This document shows, in pieces, positions 36,570-47,900 of a DNA stretch of 64,000 nucleotides. The position numbers and the translations under genes were made by a program. This DNA comes from Echinarachnius parma (lineage: Eukaryota; Echinodermata; Echinoidea; Clypeasteroida; Echinarachniidae): assembly GCA_037951105.1 (NCBI GenBank), contig JBAMJV010003147.1, positions 40,001 through 104,000 on the forward strand, written 5' to 3'. How positions within the stretch are numbered: position 1 is the first letter of the stretch; every line of letters starts with the position of its first letter. The notes under the pieces were generated by a model. It was not told the origin of the DNA and ran no database searches. It worked only from the letters and a program-made list of their open reading frames with translations.

Positions 36570-36780
36570 CAGGGCACCGTTGTAAATAGTTTTTTTAACT
36601 GAACGACCTACCCTGTATTTTTAAAGAGGACAAGAATAATAAATAAATCATCATATAACCATTCTCACCATCATATCCTCCAGAAAGATAATAATTATTA
36701 TCACCGCCTCCATTATCATCACCATCCGCATTATCACCATCGTCATCATCATCATTACTATCATCATCGCCAGTATCATG
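35940..36780. repeat. TCA/CAT trinucleotide microsatellite region
   Basis: Long interrupted runs of (ATC)n with some CAG and TCG interspersed (35995-36125, 36230-36360, 36375-36570, 36690-36780). Long frames of Asp, Ser, His or Met here on both strands are repeat artefacts. Confidence 0.9.
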
Positions 36781-36789
36781 ATGTTATCA

Positions 36790-37740
36790 ACAACATCAAT
36801 ATATGGCAGGGGTAACTGCAATCACTCTTTCAAAAAATAAGACAACATTAACGGTTCCAAATAATCTTTAGCATTTAATAATTTTTCCGACAAAGCAAGC
36901 TACGAAAGTGTGTATACAGTTCCACAGTCATGTACACAGGGCAGTTCTATCAGTCTTTAATGCGACAGCTCGTCAAAATGAAACATATCATTTATTTCTT
37001 CCATTTTTACTCGTTTTTCAAACTGATGTTCCTGAATATTTAATTTTCTTAAATCCTGGCGTTACATGTCATAAGGAGAAGAACACTTTTTTGTCCAATG
37101 TTCATATGGGTAGACTATTGTGTATAATGAAATATGCCATACAAAAACAAACAGGTGTGCACCCTAATTTTTACCAGGATCAGAAGAATGTGTTTAATCA
37201 AAATCACAACATGCATCGGCAAACAAGATATCAAGAATAATTCCTCGTAATACATGTACGTTAATGTCTAATCAAATTAATGTAGTATTTTTTATAGTCT
37301 AATGAAATACAAACAAAGAAATTAAAACTCAAACACTTTATTTACAATAAACCACAAGTAGTAAAAATATTGCTATTTATTCGCCAAACATATCAAACAT
37401 TTGTCTAGTAGGTTAGTTTGTAACAATACCTATTAATTATGATTGATAATTTGGGTTTTTGTTATATTCTCGCAAGAAATTACAAGCCAAAAAGTTGGTT
37501 TCGTACGAATTACAACGGGATATGGAGCAAGCTGACAAATCAAAAGCTGTAAATCGCACTTTTATTTTGCAATCAGCATGATATGCAAAATGCACAGGCA
37601 AACAATAAAAGTGCAGCTTTTCTATTATACCTTGCACCACATTCCGGTGTGCTGCATCTAATTGCTGTTTAATAACAGAAGAGGTTGTAAACTAAACAAA
37701 ATTATGTTTATTTCGACACGAGGCAATCGATTATGATCAG
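36790..37740. other. Intergenic, nothing recognised
   Basis: A plus-strand frame of 110 codons (36908-37240) has no visible family, signal or splice context. I see no repeat structure. Confidence 0.45.
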
Positions 37741-37798
37741 TGGTTTAGGGGGGGGGGGGGTGTGGGGGAAGGGGCACCTTATATAATTGTTTGCTACA

Positions 37799-37924
37799 GC
37801 GTACCCAGGATTTTGTTAAGGGGGGGGGGGGTTATTTTGCAAAAAATTCCAAGCCGAGACCAAGTACCTTCAGAATTTTCGAGACCGAGACCAAGTACCT
37901 TCAAAGTTGAAAACCTCTCTCAGT

Positions 37925-37974
<50 letters not shown>

Positions 37975-38233
37975 GTCCATAGAAATTTTTTGAAGCCGAG
38001 ACCAAGTACTTTCAAAATTTTTCGAGCCCGAGACCCTTCAACAAAATTTGGGGCCGAGACCAGGGTTTAGCCGGTCGAGACCAGGTTTTAGTCGGTCGAG
38101 ACCAGGTTTTAGTCGGTCGAGAACTCGAGAAAATTTGAAAAGGAGGGGTTCAAACCCCCCAAAACAGCCATTTTTTGGTCAAGGGGGGGGGGGGGGGGGG
38201 TTTGAACCCCCTAAACCCCCCACATGGGTACGC
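37799..38233 (+). mobile_element. GCGTACCCAGG-ended element with GAGACCAAG repeats and a long G run
   Basis: The ends read GCGTACCCAGG and GGGTACGCC (inverse). The inside holds seven or more CCGAGACCA(A)G / CGAGACCAGG units, a G run of about 47 bases (37926-37972) and a second G run next to GTTTGAACCCCC. A related copy in the opposite orientation lies at 59345-59799. Confidence 0.7.
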
Positions 38234-38968
38234 CTATGATTGTTTGTAAATGTTCCCCTTGTGTTTTTTCCTAATTATTGGGGGCCCCCGAGCAACCGTA
38301 CAGCAATACACCACTGATTATCATGATGACGATATCTCTATAAATGTTATCACAATGATGCAGTATTAGAAGCGTGTTTAAACTATTGCTATTAATTATT
38401 TTGTTTGTTAATAACATCAGCCTGATGTCTGAGTATTACGTGTCCAGTTTGATACATGCCTTTACTTTATGATACAAGTGGTCAAAGAAGAAAAACTTAT
38501 ACTTATAGTTTTATCTTTTATTTTTTTTTCTTCTTTTTCTTACTTTTTTCTTTTTTTTTCTGCAAAGAATAGAGAAATCTAAATTCCTCTCCGAAAAAAT
38601 ATGTATGTGATTAACATTTACAGCTTATCTTTGTCAAAAACTAATCGCTACATTTTTAAAACCGGCGATCGATTGTCATTCTTCTTGTGACCTTAGCTGC
38701 GCTCTATTAAATTTTAAGACGAAAGGAATTCAAACAAAAGCCAAAATGATTAATGTTTTAAAAACATTGCTAAAAAAAAGAAAAAAATTAGCTAAGCCGG
38801 ATATTAGTCAATGACTAAACATTGTTTAATATATAATTTATATACATTTAAGCTATAGATCTAGAATGTATTTTTTTTGTATGTCCAAAGGATGTTCAAA
38901 CGGTATTCTTATGACAGGAACAGTTCTTCAGTAGAAATTGATTTTCATTCTTTGGGATTAAGAGAATA

Positions 38969-41900
38969 TTACACAATAATCTGGCAGAATCCCATCGGCT
39001 TCAGGTCAAAATGATCACAATTCGTGTCGTAAATGGTACTTTCCTCACCGTAACGTCCGTTTATGACTTCCGCGGCACAGTTGCCCCACGTACCGCCATT
39101 TGGTTGTTTTTGCCCGCCACCCTCGCTGCCAGGGTTCCAATCTGTGTACAAATAAAAAGAGAAAATACAGGAAGACACACAGTGAAATAAAATAGGTACA
39201 ATGAGATGATGTGGCGGGGTCGGGGGGAGGGCGGTAGCGGGGTAGTGATCATTTCGCAAGAATATCACCGCTGCCTCTCTAAAACATAGCATATACAATT
39301 TGTGACATATTTGACCGATAATGAATGGGTTTTCCAGATAACGGGCTGAATAGATTTGACATGTGCAAAAAACACGAAGGGTTGATCAAATGTATATTTC
39401 TGCAATATGATAATGTCCACTGAGTCATGTGTTAAGTAAAGTTATGATCTAAGTAAGTTATGATGTTTCAAACAATGTTGATAGATTCCTGTAAAAACTA
39501 TTGATGATTATTTTGCACTCACTCAGTTGCTCGATGACATCGATCCCACTGCCGTCTCGGTCACACACCCAAGCCCCCTCCATTTCAATATCGTTGCAGT
39601 TTATCCAGGCAAATGGCGAGTCAGAACTGTCGATCGACCAAATCGATCTCAAGTCGTTCATTTCGTCCAGGTTATTAATGAAAAGGAGAGATGGCTGTGC
39701 CTCCATGACCTCGGCTCCATTTGTGATAACTATGACGTCATCACCATTCGTGATTGGAGAGAGATTGGCGCAGTACTCTTTCGCAAAGGTCCAAGTAGTG
39801 CGGCCTGATATGTAGTGATAACACTTCCCCGCGCTACATCTCCATTCTAGGAAGGGAATGGAAAAGCGTGATTCAGGGGTTGCATTAAATACAAAGATTA
39901 AAGTTAAAGTTAAATGTTAACTAAAAAAACAACGACCGGTTTATTATTATTTCATATACATGCATATATCTAGATAAGAAGTGTCTGTAACTGTTTGTTT
40001 GTTTGTTTTATTTTATTTAAACACGGTAAAAAGCCCTCGATCAGCCAAACAGGCTGTTTTTCAGAGAGGCCGTGATACAAAGTAATACAAATAATGTAAA
40101 CAGTAACAATACAATAACACGAAAACTATCTAACCAAAACTACAACTATCTAATCAAAACTACAACTACACAAAAACAATAAACTATAAAAGAGCTAAAC
40201 AAATAAAATAATTAAACGGTAACTATCAATATATTGTAAATTGCAAATAAACATTATAAATGTGAAATTAAACTTAAATCAACAGTCGAACATACAAATG
40301 GTTTTTGCTTAACTAAGCAAAAATATTATCGATTTCATTTTCAAAAGCTATTAAATTATCCAATAATCTTACATGTTCGGGTAAACTATTAAACAATTGA
40401 GCACTTGAGTAGAGACATCCATTCTTCATATAATTAGTTTTGGGTTTACATAACTTCACAATTCTACGGGAATTACGAAGATTGTGTGAGTCTTCTTTAA
40501 ATATTATTTGATCACATAAAAACCTAGGTAACATTTCATGAATCAATTTAAATATAAGCACGGCAGCATGTTTTTTCCATCGTAAGTCTGCCGGTTTAAC
40601 ATTTGTTAGTCTGTATACTTCTTGACTACTGAAGCGGTTATCGACCAGCAGAACCGAACGGAGAGCTCGCTTCTGCATGACACTTGTCTGACGTAATAAT
40701 GTCTTGCCAGCGTTTCTCCAAATAATGGAACAATAATCTAAGTGTGGTTGGATAAGTCCTTTGTATAAGAAAAGGGCAGTCTCCTGTGAAATAAATGGCC
40801 TTATTCTTTTAAAACAGTACAAAGCGGATGCAAGTTTACTTTTAACATTTTCCACTTGATTATTCCAAGACAATGTATTATTCAAAATAACACCCAGGTA
40901 TTTACATGAATCTGTTTGTTTAATAAGCAAACTATTAATTCGAACCTGAATATTAAACAAGTGTTTTTTACGCATGGGAGAAACAATCATAAATTCGCAT
41001 TTCTTTTCATTCAATAACAATCCATTGCATTTAAGCCAATTTGAAATGGCACTTAAATCTTCATTTAAGCATTTTTCAAGTTCACGAGGACCTGCCGAGG
41101 CAAAATAAAGACATGTGTCGTCTGCGTATAGCGAGACTTTGCAATGTCGAACGACCTGAGCAATATCATTTATAGTAATAATGAACAAGAGCGGACCGAT
41201 AATGCTGCCTTGAGGTACACCGCAGGTCACTTGACGAGGTTCTGACAGATTACCATTTATAACCGTTACTTGTTTCCGTAGGGTTAGGTAGTCTTTAAAC
41301 CAGGTTAAACTGTCAGAATCAACGCCATATTTTTGTAATTTCTGAATGATAACTGAGTGTGGTATCAAATCAAATGCCTTTTTCAAGTCCAGGGTAACTA
41401 TACCAGCTGCACGTCCTTCGTCCAAGTCTTTTCGAATATTTTCTGTAATTGTCAATAGGGCAAGGCAAGTTGAAAAATTCGGACGAAATCCGAATTGGGC
41501 ATCAGTTAAAAGATTATTATCGTTAAAATATTTGTATAACTGGTTAAAAACCAGCTTTTCCAACACTTTTGACAAGACTGGGAGGACAGATATTGGTCTG
41601 TAATTTAGTGGATCTGTCAGATCCCCACCTTTATAAATAGGTGAAACACGTGCTAGCTTCCATGCATCTGGTATCTTACCCTGAGCTAGAGATAAATTCA
41701 AAACATGACATAAAGGTTTAATATAATTGTGCAAAGAATCTTTTAATATACTAGTCGGCAGATTATCTAAACCAGTAGCCTTGTTTCTAGGAATAGAATC
41801 AAAGAATTTCACTATTTGTGATTCAGTAACTTGAACAAATGAAAACACACAAGGAGGGCAAGCAATATTCTCAACCGGATTACAATTTTTGTCAAAGGCC

Positions 41901-44900
41901 TTTTCATTCAGGCGCTTTGGAACATCAACAAATGAATCATTCATAACATTAGATATTTCTTTATAATCACGTATCTCCTTACCCTCTTGTTTGATGCATT
42001 GTAATGCATTTGACTTTTTCTTGCCTAACAATGTATCAATAAGTTTCCAAATTTCAGAGGGATTACCTTTATTTTTCAGAATGTTTTCAGTAACATATTT
42101 TCTTTTACATTTACGTATCAATGAAGTTACACGATTTCTATTTTGTTTGTAAGTTTCCCAATCCTCTGACAATTTAGTTGTAAGTGCTTTCTTTTTACTC
42201 CTATCTCTATCAAACATCAACGTTTTTATGTCAGCGTTCATCCACGGTGCAGATTTTTGCTTCACCCGTCTACGTTTCATAGGGGCAAATTTATCCAATT
42301 TGTTTACAATTTTGGATACCAACTTTTCATACGCCTTATTAATATTAGTTTCAAGTATGACGCTATCCCAAGACTCATTGCGTAACTCATTACAAAATTC
42401 CGTGAGGTTCATTTGTTTAAAGTTACGAGAATTAACATATTTGTGTTTAGAGGGGGGAGTTTTCACTCGGCCAACAGACGCCACAATCATATAATGGTCA
42501 CTTAAAGTAATTGGAGCCACGTCACAAAACTGAACGTTATCGTGATTCGATGAATATAATACATCAATTGTTGTGGCAGATACTTGCGTAATTCTCGTAT
42601 GCTTTAGTACAAATTGTTTCAGGCCGTAATCATTTACAATACTTAATAGCGTCTTAGTCTGAGTGGAAGCAACAGATTTTGTTATATCGCAATTCAAATC
42701 ACCAATAACAATATAATCGAATGACTTTGAATCTAAATATTGAAGTGCATTTTCAAATTCATCAAAACTGTTCATAGGCGAGTCTGGGGGTCTATACCAA
42801 ACCACAACGTATAGTGGCTTTTGTCTCAAGAAATTAACTTGAACACACAACAGTTCAATATCATTAACAACTTCAGTAACAACTGAGTATTTAACTGAAT
42901 CACGAACATATATGATTATTCCACCGCCACTTCTATTTCTATCCAGACGTGTTAGATTATAACCAGATATTTCAATTTCTGAATCCCGTATAGATTCACT
43001 TAATCTAGTTTCGCACAGAGTAAACACATCAAAATAATTATTGACTAAAATGTTTTCAATTTCATCAAAATTCTTTAGGAGAGAGCAAACATTCAAGTGA
43101 CCTACTTTTAAACCACGATAAGAGCCTAAATTTCGAAATATCGTTTCACAATCGTCATAACGAGGAGAGTTGTTATCAGCAAGAGATGGTTGAGGTGGAT
43201 TTGGTGATTTTTGTTCAATATAATAAAATGGCATCTCTGAGAGAGTGCATTTATTACATAACCAGTCAGCTTCCGAATGAAAGAAATCGGTGTTAACATC
43301 AGAGCAAGTAAGATGTATCCATTTGTTACACCTGACACAGCGTAACGCATTATGATTATTTTTGACGGGTTTAGTGCATTGAGTACATGGGTATTTCGGT
43401 GGCATGACCCATTAAGTAACTGTGAGAACGGTCACTAGGACGGACAACCTATAGTCTGTCAAGGTCATTTTCGGTTGTGATTTTTACCTTTCGGTTGTCT
43501 TTGGTGAGGGCAGTGATTTTGAAATCGTTTGTCCATGCCTTCTTGATGCTGTGATGGTTGCGGACTTTGAAGAAGAGCATCTGCCGATCGCGGCTCAGGT
43601 GCTCGTTGATGAATATGTGATGTGCGCTTTCTTGGAGTTTGCTTCTGGCTCGGTAGACCCTGTCCCGCATTGAATATCTGGTGAATTTCACCAGAAGTGG
43701 TTTTGGAAGGCGTGGTTGATCGTCGTCGTTCCCTGCGTTGGTTCTGACTGGCAGCCGATGAGACCTGTCGATGTCCCCTGGGGAGAGTTGGATGCCCAGC
43801 TTGTCCTTCGCTAGGTTGATGACGACCGTGTCTGTATCCTCGTTGGCTGACTCAGCAAGGCCGTTTATTCGGAGGCAATTACGGCGGCTGTACAGCTCCT
43901 GGTCCTTGACGTCGGTCTCGACCTTGGCCAATTTGCGTTCGAGATTAGAAACGCTTTTTTCGAGGTCATGTATCAGCTTGAGTTTTGTTTGGAAATCGTG
44001 ATCGAGGGACGAGTAGACTCTCTGTGTGACGGTATCCATGATCGCCTCGGATACGGCCTTAGTGACGATTTTAATCACTTCGGGGTCACAAAGCGCTTTG
44101 ACAATGCGGCTGTGAAGCTTGCTATTGAATTCTTCTTCTGATTCGGGCTGGCCAGGAGGGGAGCTAACGCTTGGCTGACCAGCGGGTATTTCAACAGCTG
44201 TGTCCGACGGGTCGTCTACGCTAGCCGTGGGCGCCCGGGCAGCTTGCCCATTACTCGTTGGCTGGTTTGAGCTGCATTCAGCTTCTTGTTCGGCCTTCTT
44301 TTTGGTTTCCCTTTTTGATCCTTTGGGCGGCATTTCTAATGTTCGATTAGATCTGTGCAACTTTTGCGAAATATATCGTCCTGAAGAGGCAAATTGCAGC
44401 AGCCGACAGAGAAATTCTGGTGCCAAAATGAATTTAAAAAGCCAAAACTTAGACGATATCTGAAGAGCAATTTTCAAACACGTCCACACGTCCACACATA
44501 CACATACACGTCCACACATACACACTTTATAGCATTTAATTGCTATAAAGTGATATCATATGCCCTTTACCGTTTTTAGTTCTTAAATACATGTTCCTGG
44601 CGACGTAATCGGGTGCATTTTATGTGAAATCGATCGACCAAAGATGAAGTTGAAGTTGGCATAAGCACATTCCAGGCTCATTGGAACGAAATTGAAATAA
44701 AACATTATAAAATGTAACGAAAAAGTTTGAAAATGGACGGGCAAACCGTATGTATATATCAAATCTAATGTGGAGTATAATATGTTATAATATACCCATC
44801 AATGTGCAGTTTTGTCCAGCCCAACCTCTGGCGCAGATACACGTGTACTTGTTGACGCCATCAATACATTCCCCGTCGTGCTCGCAGGGGGTCTCCTCAC

Positions 44901-47900
44901 AATCGTCAATATCTTACAGAAGTAAACAAAAACATGAAGTAAAACGAAGAGAAAACGAATAAGTATCACAACTTCGATTATGATATATTACAATACATTG
45001 AATTTAACAAAGAAAATCCAAATATTGACCTTTCCGCATTTACTCTAATAATAACATCTTTGAACATTTCATAAATTATGCTATTTTCGTCATACGTCAT
45101 ACGAAATTGCAACAAGTACTCAATATTGTCAATATCTGAAATCAACCCAATTGTAAACAGTATAACACAAAGAAATTGGCATCGAGTTATATCAAAAAGT
45201 TCGGAGGCTGATATAAGCCTAATAGGTATGAAGGTGGATTATGCCCCCTTTTTAAAAACTGTGATTCACGTCTTTCCATATTATTTCTTGGTGCAATATA
45301 AACAAAACCAGTCACTTCACTAAATAACCACTGGCAGTTATTAAGTAAAAAAAAGAGGAAATACTGGCCCTTGTTATGTAGATCACGATGTTATTTTGTT
45401 TACAAAGAAAACTAAATAATGCTATTTATTACCGATTGTGCAGTCTGTTCCGTTCCAGCCCTTCTCGCAGTCACACGTGTACTGGTTGATGCCATCCAAA
45501 CAAGAGCCGTGTGTGCACGGATCACCCTCACACTCATCGACCGTATCTAAGTTTGGAAATAATGATAAGAAGAAGACGGCATTTCCATTTAAAACCTTCA
45601 GACAAACGTTGTATCATCCGTTTGAACAAGAAATGAAGACCTCGTTTCCAAAAGAGGTTAGGTCAATTTTCCATCAAATTTCATTTTTTAAAAAGCTTAA
45701 TCTATAGATTTTGAGCAGCTCTATCCGGTAAAGCTAACAGAAAACTCAAATTCATACAGGAAAAAATTTGTTTTAAAAAAGAGCTTAGGTCCAACACAGT
45801 TTTTAGAAAAGGTCAAAACAAAAAATTGAAACAAAATTTAATAACAAAAACAGAAGGTGCTGGGATTTTTTTAAATAGTTATTTAAAAATCCTATTATGA
45901 TGCTCTTTCATGTAATAGAATTGTATATCATCTCAACATTGCTAACTATGAGAAATAAAAAACCCTCTTTTTCTCAAAACTTACAAAAGTGGACCTAACC
46001 TTTTTTGGAAACGAACTCTTCAAATATAAAACAGGAAATATACCAGTTTTCAAATGACTTTGTATAGGACGGACGTCATTATATCCATCAGTCTAACTCC
46101 ATGTACATGTGCTTAAAAAGCAGCTTTGCACCAACGTAGTTTTGATTTTGGCCGGTCGGATATGCAATATAGATGTGGGTGTATGTGATGACCACCACTC
46201 ACATCGACAAGTTAGTCTCCCGCGACGCCTTGATTTGAGTAATCTATTAAAGTGGTCAATTAACTTTATATTCTTTTGTAGTGATTTTTTAGACATCAAT
46301 CATGTACCAATATCATTGTAGGATTCTTGAAAATGATATATGAGATTTTCATAGAAAGTGAATAATGTTTACCTATAGTGATAACGATAATACAGTTTAA
46401 ATAGATTTTTGATTTTATCCCGACCGTTCGCGTGAAGTATCCGAATACTATGGAGAAGATTATAGTACTCGAATTCGGATACTACGGACTACGGTCTAAA
46501 GCGTCCACAGACGCTTTAAAATTAAATCTTAAATATCTCCATAATAAGGGAGACATTTTACAAATCAGAACCAATGTCATTCTTCTGTTACGATAAGCCG
46601 AACAACAAGTTACACGAGAAGTGTGAAAGCTCAAGAGATTTGGGTTGAATTTTACGAAAGTTTATGGATAACTTTAACCCTAAAGGGCCGGGCTATTTGA
46701 GGTCTTCAGCAGGCCGGGGGGGGGGGGGGGGGGCATTATGGCCCCCCCCCCCCCCCCCCCCCCCCCCCACCCCTAAGATCTCGGCCGCGGAGCGGCCGAT
46801 CGCCGTGAAAATTTGCACGCATGATAAGTGAAGTGTATAAAATACAATGGTAATTTTTAAATTTTTTGAAAAATTCACTAATTTGCATATTTATGGTAAT
46901 TTATGCAAATACGTCATATCTTCATAATTAAACTCTGGTTTCCACTACATATATTCTTTAGAGCATTTGGAATAATAATGCAACAAACAAATTTGGAAGA
47001 GCCAGGTTCTTCCTTATGTTTTCTATTGTTTTGATAATTTCTTATGTATTTCTTTGTTTTTTTTACTTATGTATTTTATTGTTTTTGTTGTTTATTTTAT
47101 TTCTAACTATAATTTAACTATTTTGAACCCCAAAACCAACATATAAAATGTAAACAACACCAAATAACCAATGATATACCTCATTTTACGAAAATTTATA
47201 TTTTCATATGTTTTGTACACAAATCACAAAATTTGAGCGATTTTCGGGCTGACATGCATAGACAAAAGGTCACGTGACTTTGTAACGGTAGGTCCGATTT
47301 TCAATTTTTTTGTTTTAAAATGTGCGCAAGACCCGAAAGAAAAAAGTCACCAAGCAGCGGCGCGTCATCTTACAGCGTTTTGGAGCAATACAAAAAATCG
47401 TGGAGGGGGGGGGGGGGGGGGGGGGGTGGGGGGGCATTATGGCCCCCCCCGGCCTTATTAGGGTTAAGCGATGATTAAGTTTAAACTGAAAAAGAAAGGG
47501 AATAATAATAGCAATTTTCAAGACCTAATTACATGCATTAATTTGACGTGGAATAATTCGTTGCAGACGATCGACATAAATCATAAGAATAACGCATGAC
47601 AAGTCGGCACGCTCATTACATCGTTTGCTAACAAAGACAGTAATAGTCCGTGCAAACATAAGTTTATTGCCTGTAAAAATGGACAAATATATTCCCGAAC
47701 TTGAACCGATACAAGAGAAACAAAATCACTAATTAATGTATGTCATTTACCTATCTCACAGCGTTCACCAGTGAACGGAGGCTGACACTTGCAGAAGAAA
47801 CCAACCTCGGTCTCCACACACTGCCCCGATGAACACGGGTTGCTCAGACAATCTGATTTATATAGAGACAGATATACATGTATGTATAGGAAAACATTTC

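Larger units (their letters stand above)
40005..44510 (-). mobile_element. Apparently intact CR1-like LINE
   Basis: Both ORFs are open: ORF1 44333-43449 and ORF2 43405-40313, with 43 bases between them. The 3' UTR ends in GAGGGCTTTTTACCGTGTTT followed by AATAAAATAAA and CAAA repeats at about 40005. The 5' end is unclear near a GTGTGGACGTGT repeat at about 44470-44525. It lies on the same strand as its host gene, in the 4.9-kb intron before the lectin exons. No target duplication was found. Confidence 0.85.

Noticed and set aside
35835-36602. Long Asp-, Ser-, His- or Met-rich frames
   Set aside because: Pure by-products of the TCA microsatellite on both strands.
36908-37240. Plus-strand frame of 110 codons
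   Set aside because: No recognisable domain, no splice or promoter support, and composition like the surrounding AT-rich DNA.
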